A DNA stretch of 64,000 nt. Origin: Actinomadura mexicana. Its GTDB lineage: Bacteria; Actinomycetota; Actinomycetes; Streptosporangiales; Streptosporangiaceae. The stretch's first letter is position 1, and every line of letters starts with the position of its first letter. Both the position numbers and the translations under genes were made by a program. Below, piece after piece: positions 7,902 through 16,892 of this stretch. The stretch covers positions 20,593 through 84,592 of the forward strand of contig NZ_FZNP01000025.1 in the NCBI RefSeq assembly GCF_900188105.1, in the 5' to 3' direction. Under the pieces are notes generated by a model, which saw nothing but the letters and a program-made list of their open reading frames with translations, was not told where the DNA came from and searched no databases.

Positions 7902-8803
7902 ACGCGGCCTCCGCGCTTCCGCACCCCACCGGCCCGGTCGACCTCGGTCCCCACGCGGTGAAGGACGTGCCGCACCTCCACTGGAAGAGCCCGAGCAGCG
8001 GTCATCCCGTTTCTTACCTGTCGAGTCGCCCTCCTCTCGCATGGGCGGTCGCATCAGCACAGCCCCGGAGGAACCGTTCAATCACTCGCCTCCGAGTTCG
8101 CACCGGTTTCACACGTGCGGATCATTCGGCTTTCGCGATTCGCCGCCTACCAGGCGGCCGGCCGCGGACGCAAGTACGCGAAGCGGCACGGACTCCAGTC
8201 CCAATACGCGACGCTTCTTTCGCCGCGTATTCGTTCCACCGGGTACCGATCCTCGCGCGGCCGGTTAATACTCATCGACTATGGCACCAATACTTGCCGC
8301 GCAAGTTTCACAACCGGAATGGGAATGACCGTAATGCGCCATTCCGAAACCTGAGGATGACCGCTTGTGGCCGATCGCCTTACATTCTGCACGGCCTCGC
8401 GTTCCCTGGTTCTTGGCGCTGCCGGAAGCCGGCAGTACGAGCAGAGGAGGCGTTCCATTGCGGATCCGTCCGAACCCCCGCCCCACTCCGGTGATCCTCA
8501 GCGCGCCGACGTCCGACGGAGAATTGTCCGGTTACACCGGATTGCACGGAACGGAGGGAAACGAGATGGAGTCGGTTCGGCAAACAGGCGTTCACCGCCA
8601 AAGCAGCCTGAGGTACGCCGAACCCCGCGCTCGCGGGGCGGCGGGGACGGAAAACTCGGGCGACCCGAAAGCGAAGTGTTTTCTAACGGCGCCGAGAGCT
8701 TTCCATCTGTTGGGCTCCGCGCTCTTCCAAAAGTCGACCCGGTCACGGGAGGATTGGGGAAGGTAACGGAGAGCAACCACACCAACGGAAGCTTGAACTG
8801 ATC
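7902..8803. other. non-coding stretch of lower GC
   Basis: About 900 bp with no frame showing the strong GC third-position bias of the neighbouring genes. It holds a 15-bp palindrome ACTTGC-CGC-GCAAGT (8292-8306) and a spaced repeat GGAATGG/CCATTCC (8316-8322 and 8339-8345). It may contain the promoter of the orphan pair that follows, or be eroded sequence. I see no supported gene. Confidence 0.5.
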
Positions 8804-9061
8804 ATGGACACGCCCGTCAACCCCGCTGACCAGGCGTTAGCCCGACTCCGCGAGGACTTCCAAGGCCACCGAATCTGGCGCGCCACGCGCTACGACGGGA
8901 GGCTCGGCGACTGGGTCGCCACCCTGCACGACCCAAAGGCCGGCATTGACCCGACCGTTATATGCAACACCGCCGATGAGCTCCGCAGGGCGCTCACCAA
9001 CGAGCTCAGCCGTGCGGCCTGCCGTCCGACGCCCGACGCCCGTAAGTGGGTGCGCCGGTAA
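8804..9061 (+). CDS. small orphan protein, 85 residues
   Basis: Not recognised. The product is soluble and mixed alpha/beta in appearance, with an N-terminal helix (ADQALARLREDFQGHRIWR), a tryptophan-containing strand pair (WVATLHDP) and a helix rich in Leu/Ala (ADELRRALTNELSRA). GGAAG lies 12 bases before the ATG. Its stop TAA shares one base with the ATG of the next gene (TAATG), so the two are translationally coupled. GC third-position bias matches real genes. Similar small proteins occur beside helix-turn-helix genes in this order, but no partner of that kind is present here. Confidence 0.65.
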   Translation: MDTPVNPADQALARLREDFQGHRIWRATRYDGRLGDWVATLHDPKAGIDPTVICNTADELRRALTNELSRAACRPTPDARKWVRR

Positions 9062-9627
9062 TGGGGTGGATCGAACCGAAGAATCTGCAAGCCGAGGCCT
9101 CAACTTCCTCCATTACAGGCCATCTTGACCGACTTGCACACGAGCTCATCCGGGAGGGCTGGAAGGCCGTACCGCGCTACGACGGGCCCCTCCCGCTCCT
9201 GCGCGTCTTCGACCCGGCCGTCCCGGGGCTCGGGGAGAGCGTCACGCTCGCCCCGGGATCGACGTCCGACGCGTGGTGGTACCGGTCGAGCACCGGCGAG
9301 GATCTGGCCCCGCACACGAGCCCGGCCCGCGCGGCCGAGCGGATCACCCGGATCCTCACCCCCTACGTGGCGGCCGCGCTCGCCGCCCGGGCGCGCCGTC
9401 CGGTGAGGGACGGCACCGCGCTCCGGATCCCGCCGCCCGGCCCCGACACGCCCCACACGGAAACGATCGCCTACCTGCGTGCCCGCTTCGGTGTCCTGTG
9501 CTGGTGGGGCACCCACACCAAGGAGTGGTGGGCCCTCATCCCCTGCGCCGCGCAGTGGAGGCTCGTCAACGCGCCCGCTTCGGAGACCCTCGCCCAGGCC
9601 ATCCTCGACGTCCACGCGCACAGCTAG
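9061..9627 (+). CDS. orphan protein coupled to the preceding gene
   Basis: A 188-residue soluble protein that I do not recognise. It contains a helical N-terminus (HLDRLAHELIREGWKAV), a middle of short strands, and a tryptophan-rich C-terminal segment (LCWWGTHTKEWWALIP) before a last helix. The C-terminal part (AYLRARFGVLCWWG) resembles in pattern the WRATRYDGRLGDWVA part of the upstream 85-residue protein, hinting at a shared ligand or substrate, but this is weak. The start overlaps the upstream stop (TAATG), and a strong hairpin follows the stop. Confidence 0.65.
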   Translation: MGWIEPKNLQAEASTSSITGHLDRLAHELIREGWKAVPRYDGPLPLLRVFDPAVPGLGESVTLAPGSTSDAWWYRSSTGEDLAPHTSPARAAERITRILTPYVAAALAARARRPVRDGTALRIPPPGPDTPHTETIAYLRARFGVLCWWGTHTKEWWALIPCAAQWRLVNAPASETLAQAILDVHAHS

Positions 9628-9637
9628 ATTCCGGCAG

Positions 9638-9660
9638 CCGGGGAGGCCGCTCCTCCCCGG
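9638..9660. terminator. bidirectional terminator hairpin
   Basis: CCGGGGAGG pairs perfectly with CCTCCCCGG across a 5-base loop. It lies between the convergent orphan gene (stop at 9627) and the acyl-CoA ligase gene (stop at 9669), so it can end transcription from both. Confidence 0.75.
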
Positions 9661-9668
9661 CGCCGGGT

Positions 9669-11195
9669 TCAGTCCGGCGTGGAGTGGTCGCGGTCCCTGA
9701 GAAGGGCTTTGTGGATCTTGCCTACGGGGGTCAGCGGGACGTCCGGCGTGATGACGAACTGGCGGGGGACCTTGTAGTCGGCCAGGCGGTCGCGGCAGTA
9801 GGCGGTCAGTTCGTCGGCGGTGGGCGGTTCGCCGACCTGGCGCGGGACGACGTAGAAGCGGCCGACCTCGCCGAGGATCGTGTCCGGGACGCCGATCCCG
9901 GCGGCCATCGCGACCTTCGGGTGCGCGGTCAGGACGTTCTCGATCTCGACCGGGTAGACGTTGAAGCCGCCCTGGATGTACATCTCCTTCTTGCGGCCGC
10001 GAAGGACCAGGTGCCCGTCGGGCTCCGAGGCGACCATGTCCCCGGTGGCGAGCCAGCCCTCCGGCAGGAAGACCTCGGCGGTCTCGTCCGGCATGTCCCA
10101 GTAGCCGGCGGCGACGCAGGCGCCGCGGATCTGCAGTTCGCCGGTCTCCCCCGGCGGCAGGACGGTCCCGTCGGCCGCCGCCACGCGCGCCTCGAAGTCG
10201 CCGATGATCGCGCCGAGGGTCCGGGAGACCGTCTCGGGGTCGTCGCCCATCGGCGACAGCACGCAGGCGCCCGAGGTTTCGGACAGGCCGTAGAGGCCGT
10301 GGAGAGGCGCTCCGGGGAAGCCGCGCCGAATCGCGTCGGCGAGCGCGGGCTCCACGTTGGAGCCGCCCGCCATGCACAGCCGGACGGACGAGACGTCGTG
10401 CTCGGCGAAGTCTGGGCGGCCGAGCATCAGCACGTACATCGTGGGGACGGCGCCGAGGAACGTCACCCGGTGGCGTTCGACGGCGTGCAGCGCGGCGTCC
10501 GGGGAGAACGCGGGCAGCAGCGCGACCGAGCCGCCGCTGACCAGGGCGGCCATGATGGTGCAGGTGATGCCGCCGACGTGGTTGAACGGGAGGTGGCCGA
10601 GCAGGACGTCCTCGCCGGTCATCCCGAAGTGGTCGGCCTGGGCCGAGGCCGAGGCCAGGATGCTCCGGTGGGTGATGACGGCGCCCTTGGGGCGTCCCGT
10701 GGTGCCCGACGTGTAGAGGATCATCAGCGGGTCGTCCGGATCCACCGCGGCGCGGGCCGCGGCGAGGGACGGCGGGGCCGGGGTCGAGGCCAGGGCGTCG
10801 AAGCCCGCGCCGAAGTGCACGGCGGGAGTGCCGGACGACTCGAAGTACGCGGCGAAGTCGAAGTCGGGCACGGCGTCGACGCCGACGACCAGCCGGGCGC
10901 CGCTCTGGCCGAGCATGTAGGACAGCTCCCGCTCCCGGTAGCGGACGTTGAGCGGGACCACCACGGCGCCGATCCGGGCCGCGCCGAAGAACACCGCGAG
11001 CCACTGCGGGGTGTTGAATCCGAGCAGGCCGATCCGGTCGCCCTTCCCGACCCCGCGGGCCAGCAGGCCCGCCGCGACCCGGTCGGCCAGCTCGTCGAAC
11101 CCGCTGAACGTGATGGTGTCGTCGCCGTCGTACAGGAACGCCCCGCCCCGCGTCACCGCGGCCTCGAGCGCCCCTCCGACCGTCACTGCCCGCAT
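9669..11195 (-). CDS. acyl-CoA synthetase (class I adenylate-forming)
   Basis: A 508-residue AMP-forming ligase. Core motifs are present in order: ILYTSGTTGRPKGAV (A3), GLYGLSETSG (A5), YWDMPDETAE, GWLATGDMV (A7), LRGRKKEMYIQGGFNVYP (A8) and the catalytic Lys in LTPVGKIHK (A10). It activates a carboxylic acid to the acyl-AMP and then transfers it to CoA; FadD-type fatty or aromatic acids are likely but the pocket does not settle this. The ATG at 11195 follows GGGAAGG. It lies 55 bp downstream of a DUF574 methyltransferase on the same strand and may share its transcript. Confidence 0.92.
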   Translation of the reverse strand: MRAVTVGGALEAAVTRGGAFLYDGDDTITFSGFDELADRVAAGLLARGVGKGDRIGLLGFNTPQWLAVFFGAARIGAVVVPLNVRYRERELSYMLGQSGARLVVGVDAVPDFDFAAYFESSGTPAVHFGAGFDALASTPAPPSLAAARAAVDPDDPLMILYTSGTTGRPKGAVITHRSILASASAQADHFGMTGEDVLLGHLPFNHVGGITCTIMAALVSGGSVALLPAFSPDAALHAVERHRVTFLGAVPTMYVLMLGRPDFAEHDVSSVRLCMAGGSNVEPALADAIRRGFPGAPLHGLYGLSETSGACVLSPMGDDPETVSRTLGAIIGDFEARVAAADGTVLPPGETGELQIRGACVAAGYWDMPDETAEVFLPEGWLATGDMVASEPDGHLVLRGRKKEMYIQGGFNVYPVEIENVLTAHPKVAMAAGIGVPDTILGEVGRFYVVPRQVGEPPTADELTAYCRDRLADYKVPRQFVITPDVPLTPVGKIHKALLRDRDHSTPD

Positions 11196-11250
11196 GTCGC
11201 CTTCCCTCGTCCCGGTGGCATTCGTCAGGGAGCGGTCGTGCACGCACACC

Positions 11251-12087
11251 TCAGAGCTTGCGGCCGACTCCCGCGTAGAACCAGATCGGCAGGGCCTCCT
11301 CAAGGGCGACCGGGTGCTCCGGCCGCCACAGCGGCGCCCACACCACGCCCGGGTCGACCAGCTCGAAGTCGCCGAACAGGCCCGTCACCTGGTCGAGGGT
11401 GCGCGGCGTGCCGGGCGCGTTCGTCCTCTTGTAGACCTCCACGACCTTCGCCACGATGTCGGGCACGCCGTCGGCGGAGGCGTGGGTGATCGCCATGTGG
11501 CTGCCGGGGGCGAGCGCGTCGCGCAGCTCGGCCATGACGCCGGACGGGTCGTCCTCGTCCGGAATGAAGTGCAGGGTGGCGATCGTCAGCAGCGCGACCG
11601 GCTTGCCGAAGTCCAGCAGCCGGGTGATCTCGGGGTGCTCCAGGATCTCGCGGGGGCGGCGGATGTCGGCCTGGACCATCCGGGTGCCGGGCGAGTCGGC
11701 GAGGATCGCCCGTCCGTGCGCGACGACCTGGCCGTCGTAGTCGACGTAGGCGACGCGCGCGGCGGGGTTCACCGCCTGGGCGATCTGGTGGACGTTCTGC
11801 TGGGTGGGCAGCCCGGTGCCGATGTCGAGGAACTGGTCGATGCCCTGCTCGGCCATGTACCGGACGGCGCGGCCCATGAACGCCCGGTTCTCCTTGATCA
11901 GGCTGATCAGGGTGGGGTCGGCGGTCTTGGCCTCCTCGGCGCGGAGGCGGTCGGCCTCGTAGTGGTCCTTGCCGCCGAGGTAGTAGTCGTACATGCGAGC
12001 GATGTTCGGCACGCTCGGGTCGAATCCGCCTGGCCGAAGCCCCTCGCCTGCCACCGTGCCTCCCTGCCGGCCGCCCGCGCTGATCAT
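11251..12087 (-). CDS. SAM-dependent methyltransferase, DUF574 family
   Basis: A 278-residue class I methyltransferase of the actinobacterial DUF574 (Methyltransf_19) family. The family signature MYDYYLGGKDHYEADR is near the N-terminus, the SAM-binding motif FLDIGTGLPT follows, and the C-terminus ends in WFYAGVGRKL as usual. Substrates of this family are unknown; members are very numerous in Streptosporangiales. The ATG at 12087 is taken as start, with nearby GTG codons as alternatives because no strong ribosome site is visible. It is divergent from a second family member, 249 bp away. Confidence 0.88.
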   Translation of the reverse strand: MISAGGRQGGTVAGEGLRPGGFDPSVPNIARMYDYYLGGKDHYEADRLRAEEAKTADPTLISLIKENRAFMGRAVRYMAEQGIDQFLDIGTGLPTQQNVHQIAQAVNPAARVAYVDYDGQVVAHGRAILADSPGTRMVQADIRRPREILEHPEITRLLDFGKPVALLTIATLHFIPDEDDPSGVMAELRDALAPGSHMAITHASADGVPDIVAKVVEVYKRTNAPGTPRTLDQVTGLFGDFELVDPGVVWAPLWRPEHPVALEEALPIWFYAGVGRKL

Positions 12088-12336
12088 CTTCACACCCACT
12101 CTACGGCTGCGACCACCCCGCCGGGACCGGTCCACGAGAACGACCGATCACGATTCGGTCCGGCGGCCGGACCCCGTCCGGGCGGTCCGGACGGTGCCCC
12201 GCCGCCGGCCGATGACGTCGTCAGGGCCGGGGTGCCTACCTTGAGTACGTCGGGCGTACCGGAAAGTAGCGTGCCATACTGGGCGATTCCCGGCCGCCGT
12301 GCGTCACCGCTCGGATGTCAGCTGATTGGAGAAGCC

Positions 12337-13158
12337 ATGCCCTTCCCCCCGGGGCACGAGCCGCAGGCCTTCGATCCGGCCGCGCCCAACGAGAGCCGGA
12401 TGCACGACTACTTCCTCGGCGGCAAGGACAATTACGCCGCGGATCGGCAGGCGGCGCTCCAGGCGATCGAACTGGCGCCGGAACTGCCGGTCCTGGCACG
12501 CGAGGGGCGCAAGTTCCTGGACCGCGTCGTGCGGTTCCTCGCCGCCGCGGGGATACGCCAGTTCCTCGACATCGGGACCGGCCTGCCCACCCGGGGAAGC
12601 GTGCACCAGATCGCCCAGGCGGTGGCGCCGGACTGCCGGGTCGTCTATGTGGACAACGATCCCGTGGTGCGCGTCCACGCGCAGGCACTACTGGGAAAGA
12701 ATCCCAACACCACGGTCGTCGAGGCCGACATGCGGGATGCCGAAGGGATCGCGCGCGACCCCGACCTGCGCCGCCTGATCGACCTCGACCAGCCGACGGC
12801 GCTGCTGTTCTTCCACGTGCTCTACACCATTCCCGACGACGAGGAAGTGGCGGGGAGCGTCCGGCGGCTGAGCGATCGGATGGCGCCGGGCAGCCATATC
12901 GCGATCTCGCATCCGGTCAGCGACCTGTGCCCGGAGGTCACCGCCAGGCTCGCCTTCCTCTACCAGCAGGAGACCCACGCGATCCGCGGCACGCCGCGCT
13001 CGAACGTCCGGACCAGGGCCGAGGTGGAGGGGCTCTTCTCCGGCTGGGACCTGATCGACCCCGGCGTCGTCTACCTCCCCCTGTGGCGTCCCGAGCACGA
13101 GACCATCGAGTCGTCCAGGCCGATCTGGAGCGTCGGGGGCGTCGGGCGCAAGTCCTGA
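12337..13158 (+). CDS. SAM-dependent methyltransferase, DUF574 family (second copy)
   Basis: A 273-residue paralogue of the divergent gene. It has MHDYFLGGKDNYAADR, then FLDIGTGLPTRG (SAM motif I), VVYVDNDPVV (motif II) and LLFFHVLYTIPDD. The ATG at 12337 follows TTGGAGAAG. The two proteins align along their whole length but differ at many positions, so they are old paralogues rather than a recent duplication. Function unknown. Confidence 0.88.
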   Translation: MPFPPGHEPQAFDPAAPNESRMHDYFLGGKDNYAADRQAALQAIELAPELPVLAREGRKFLDRVVRFLAAAGIRQFLDIGTGLPTRGSVHQIAQAVAPDCRVVYVDNDPVVRVHAQALLGKNPNTTVVEADMRDAEGIARDPDLRRLIDLDQPTALLFFHVLYTIPDDEEVAGSVRRLSDRMAPGSHIAISHPVSDLCPEVTARLAFLYQQETHAIRGTPRSNVRTRAEVEGLFSGWDLIDPGVVYLPLWRPEHETIESSRPIWSVGGVGRKS

Positions 13159-13165
13159 GCGGCCG

Positions 13166-13503
13166 TCACCCCACCGGAGTGCCGTAGACGCTCACCTCCG
13201 TGAGGTGGAAGGTGAGGTTGGCGGTGTTGCCGGAACCGACCACCCGGATGTAGCGGGCCTCGGTGGTCGTGGTGTCGCCCGCGTCGGCTGCGGGGCGTGG
13301 CCCGCTCCGAGCACGGCCACCGTCCGCCGGTCGCGTCCGGTCGCCGCGCGGGCGGCGGCGGGCAGCACGGTCACCGCGCCGGCCGCCGCCGTGCCGTACA
13401 GGACGTGGCGCCGTGTGAGCCCGCCCGGGCCGCGCGGCGGTGCGGCCGGGCCGGACGTCGTGTGGTGCGCGCGCCGACCGGCGTGCGCGTGTGGACTGGT
13501 CAT
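13166..13503 (-). pseudogene. Tat-exported protein with C-terminal F5/8C-like module, collapsed
   Basis: The 5' part encodes a twin-arginine signal peptide (LTRRHVLYGTAAAGAV ending ARAATG) behind an ATG at 13503 with GAGGAGA upstream. After about 75 codons the frame is lost. A second frame then carries ARYIRVVGSGNTANLTFH followed by LTEVSVYGTPVG and a stop, which is the typical end of a discoidin/F5-8 type carbohydrate-binding module. The catalytic body expected between the two parts is missing, so a large internal deletion with a frameshift is inferred. It follows another frameshifted secreted-protein gene by 52 bp, probably one operon. Confidence 0.65.
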
Positions 13504-13555
13504 GGTCGCCGTCTCCTCGGGGTGGGTGAGCGTGCGGGCGGGCACGGGCGGCGCG

Positions 13556-14343
13556 TCAGGACTGCGGGAGCCATGCGCGCAGGGTGCGGATGTGCTCGAT
13601 CAGGCCCAACGAGCCGGGGACGGTGCGCCCGAGCGACTCGGGCAGCGCGAGCAGGCCGGCGTCGAGGATGAACGGGTCCACCACGTCCCGTCGCCCTTCA
13701 CCACGCCGCCGAGCAGGGTGGCCGTCCCGTCGGGCTCGTGGGAGACGCCCCACTCCCAGCCGGAATAGCGCTGGTCGACGACGCTGAACCGGCCCCAGTC
13801 GTGGTCGTGGTACCCGCGCCACCCGTCCACGCTGATGCGCGAGGACGCGCCGGGCGAACGGAGCCAGCCGCGGACCCGGCTCGTCGCGACGGGCGCGCTC
13901 CAGTACATCGTCTGGTCGCCGTCGTAGCGGATCGGCCCCCGGCGACGCCGGGGAGCGTGTGGTCGAACCAGATGTCGGCCCTGGCGAACGTCCCGTGCCA
14001 GCGCAGGTGGTAGACGCCGCGCCGGCGGTCCCAGACCAGGCTCCCGGCGCTGCTCTCGACGGCGGGACCGTCCGCCGCGGTCACCCGCGCGGTCGGCTCC
14101 GGCAGGACGATCTTTGCCCCGCTCTCCGGGTACCAGAAGATCAGCGCGGTGGGGACGGGCGCGGTGAACAGCATCGCGATGAAGGTGCGGCGCGACGTCG
14201 GTGCGGGGGATCCAGGAGCCCGGGCCGGCCGCGGGCGCCGGTTCCGGCGGGGCGGCCGCGGCCGGGCGGGCGGTTAACGGGACGAGTGCGGTGGTCGCGA
14301 GCGCCAGAGCGGCGGCGGCGCGGCGGACGGTGGAGCGGATCAC
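13556..14343 (-). pseudogene. secreted AttH/CrtC-like lipocalin-type protein, frameshifted
   Basis: A GTG at 14343 with GAGGAGG upstream starts a signal peptide (RRAAAALALATTALVPLTAR). The coding sense then moves between frames at least three times: a stretch with VPTALIFWYPESGAKIVLPE and VYHLRWHGTFARADIWFDH in one frame, GWRGYHDHDWGRFSVVDQRY and WEWGVSHEPDGTATLLGG in the next, and DPFILDAGLLALPESLG through LRAWLPQS in a third, ending at 13556. The GYHDHDWG box is characteristic of the AttH/hydroxyneurosporene-synthase (CrtC) fold. Each piece keeps good codon use, so decay is recent, or sequencing errors are involved. Confidence 0.7.
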
Positions 14344-14874
14344 GTTGAGCCTCCTCGGCTGAGCCCCCGTGACGTCCGGCCCTCGGCTGGTCGTGCGTGG
14401 AAACCGAGTCTGACGATCTCCGCGCACTGCCACCACGACGAGGGCGCGGGAGACGAGCGGATCGCGCGCACCCTCGCCCGGACGATCTGGCTCACGGTCT
14501 ACGGTGCGATCCCCGCCCCGCCCCGCCCCGACCGGCGCCCGGCAAACCGATAGCGCTCGGAACGCCGGACGGGAGCGGGCCCGGCGCGGCCCTGCCCACG
14601 TGGCGGGGCTTCCGCACGCCCGGCCCGCCGTCCGCTCGCCGGAGTACTTGCTAAGAATTCATATAGCGAATTGCTTCGGAATGCGCCCGGTCAGGGGAGG
14701 CGACTTTCCAGCGCCGGTGCCAGTGGATTGGCCCTGGAGCCAGGCCGGCCGCCGCCGTGCGAATATGCGCCACCCGTTCGGCCGCCGGACCATTGAGCCC
14801 GGACGATAACGCACGCTACGCTCGGCAGCGGGGGCATTTCTATAGCCGCTCGGTGCGGGCGGAGGGGTGGTCAC
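14344..14874. other. intergenic region, no gene seen
   Basis: About 530 bp between the pseudogene pair and the FAD enzyme gene. The right half is less GC-rich than the flanks and includes a small inverted repeat AATTC-N7-GAATT near 14656-14672. It probably contains the promoter of the FAD gene. No frame has convincing coding character. Confidence 0.45.
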
Positions 14875-16731
14875 GTGGGCTTTCCAGGACCCCGAAGGGT
14901 CGTCATCGTCGGAGCAGGCTTAGCCGGAACCGCCACCGCCATACGCCTCATGCAGTTCGCCCGGGAACCATTACAAGTGGTGCTGATAGAGCGGCGGCCC
15001 GAATACCGCAGTGCGGGCGTGGCCTATCACCGTTCGGGCAACCACTGGCACCACGTCTTCAATATCCAGGCCGGCCGCATGTCGATGTTCCGGGAGGACG
15101 TCGACGATTTCGTGGACTGGGCGAACACCGAGGCCGACCGGACCGGCTGGCCCGAGGGGTGGAGCGGTTTCACCTTCACCGAGTCCGGTCCGGCGCCCCG
15201 CCGGCTCTACGCCGACTACCTGCGCACCCGCCTCGACGAAGCCGCGCGCGAGGCGTCGGACGGCGTGGAGTTGCTCGAAGCCGACGGCGAGGCGGTCGAC
15301 ATCACGATCGGCGCCGGCCGCGCGGACGTCGTCGTGGAGCGGCACTCCTCGCCGCCCTCCGGCACCGGGCCGGACCTGATGACGATCGAGGCCGACCACG
15401 TCGTCCTCGCGACGGGGCTGGAGGAACGGGAGCTCCCGTTCGCGGCCGGCGTCGCGGACCACCCCGGCTTCGTCCGGCACCCCTACTCCGAGCGGGGAGT
15501 CCAGCGGATCCTCGGCCTCCGGCAGGACGCCGAGGTCGCCATCATCGGCACGCTGCTGAGCGCGTACGACTCGGCCTCACTCCTGCTGCGGCACGGCCAC
15601 ACCGGGAGGATCCACATGATCTCGCGGTCCGGGCTGACGCTGCGCACCTATCCCTCCGACCACCGGCACCACGTCCTCGACCTGCCGGCTCCACGGCTGC
15701 ACTCCGACGGCTACGAGGGCTGCGACGAGCTCGTCCGGCTCTTCAGGGACGAGTGGGAACGGGCGCGTACCTTCGTCGCCCAGCGGCATTCCGGCGTGGC
15801 GCCCGCGGTCGTGAGCGAGCGCATCGCCAAGTCCTGGGAGCCCAGCCTGCCCGAGGTCCTCGCCCGGATCCCCTCGGCCGACCTCCGCGCGCTCCTCGAC
15901 AGGTACGGGAGCCTGCTGGCCACGCTGCGCGTGAGCGCCGTCCCCTACATCACCGAGTTCGTCGACGCCGCGATGGCGGAGGGCGGGCCGATCGTCCTCA
16001 CCACCGGCGCCGTCGGCGGGATCACCGCCACCGAGGCCGGCCGGCTGCGGGTGGCGGTGTCCGGGCCCGCGCCGGCGCGGACGATCGAGGCGGACCTCGT
16101 GATCTCCAACTTCGGGCGGGAGACCGACTACGAGCGGGTCGGTTCGGCGCTATGGCGGAACCTGCTGCGCAGGGGGATCGCCGCGCGGCACCGGCGGACC
16201 GGGCGCGGCGTCGAGGTGGACGGCCACGGCTTCCTGCTCGGACCGGCCGGCGTGCGCACCGCTCCGATCACCGTGGTCGGCTGCCCCCGGGAGGGTGACG
16301 AGATCACCCGGTACGGCCGGATGGGCGCGTTCACCTTCAACCTCGCCGCCATCAAGAACCACTCGGTCGGCGTCGCCGCGACGGTGCTGCGCCACCTCGA
16401 ATCCTGCTACGACGAACCGACCGAAACCGGGTCGAAGGCCGTGGCCCACGGAGGGGACGACGAGGTGCGCGAGGCGTTCGCCCGCGCGGTACGGCTCGAC
16501 GTGCACCGGATGGCCACCCGGCGTCGGCGCGACCGCCGGGTCCTGGCGGCCCGGCTCGAGGACGGCCTGAAAGCCCTCCTGGCCGCCGTGATCGCCGGCG
16601 GCGAGGCCCCCGTGCCGGACGGCGCGCTGCGCTCCGTCGTGAACGCGGCCGCCACGACGAGTCTCAACGACCTGTCCGTCACGCCACGGGATCTCCGCTC
16701 GCTGCTCGAACTCGACGAGGCACCGGAATAG
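14875..16731 (+). CDS. FAD/NAD(P)-binding protein (NAD_binding_9 type)
   Basis: A 618-residue flavoprotein. The N-terminal dinucleotide fold RRVVIVGAGLAGTATAIRL is followed by an acidic-ended strand (VVLIERRPEY) and later VVLATGLEERELPF, where the second nucleotide domain is joined. About 70 C-terminal residues form a basic helical extension (MATRRRRDRRVLAARLEDG). The family comprises uncharacterised single-component flavoproteins, some in natural-product clusters. The GTG at 14875 has GGAGGGG upstream. The next gene, 161 bp downstream on the same strand, is an unusual enzyme I-like protein; the two may act together. Confidence 0.78.
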   Translation: MGFPGPRRVVIVGAGLAGTATAIRLMQFAREPLQVVLIERRPEYRSAGVAYHRSGNHWHHVFNIQAGRMSMFREDVDDFVDWANTEADRTGWPEGWSGFTFTESGPAPRRLYADYLRTRLDEAAREASDGVELLEADGEAVDITIGAGRADVVVERHSSPPSGTGPDLMTIEADHVVLATGLEERELPFAAGVADHPGFVRHPYSERGVQRILGLRQDAEVAIIGTLLSAYDSASLLLRHGHTGRIHMISRSGLTLRTYPSDHRHHVLDLPAPRLHSDGYEGCDELVRLFRDEWERARTFVAQRHSGVAPAVVSERIAKSWEPSLPEVLARIPSADLRALLDRYGSLLATLRVSAVPYITEFVDAAMAEGGPIVLTTGAVGGITATEAGRLRVAVSGPAPARTIEADLVISNFGRETDYERVGSALWRNLLRRGIAARHRRTGRGVEVDGHGFLLGPAGVRTAPITVVGCPREGDEITRYGRMGAFTFNLAAIKNHSVGVAATVLRHLESCYDEPTETGSKAVAHGGDDEVREAFARAVRLDVHRMATRRRRDRRVLAARLEDGLKALLAAVIAGGEAPVPDGALRSVVNAAATTSLNDLSVTPRDLRSLLELDEAPE

Positions 16732-16892
16732 GGATAGCCGGAAAGCCATACCGGCATTCGGGAGGGTGCGTTTCTTCGTCCACGGCTGTCACTCTCTATC
16801 CATGCTCCGCCCGGGACAGGCCTGACCGCGGATCGCCTTCGAACGCGGCGGGCCCGCATCGCCAACCGGGACCGGCGAGAGAGAGGACGTCC

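Noticed and set aside
7958..8766. Several open frames of 130-180 codons between argG and the orphan pair
   Set aside because: They lack ribosome sites, have no GC bias at third codon positions, and give Arg/Ser/Pro-rich products without any motif.
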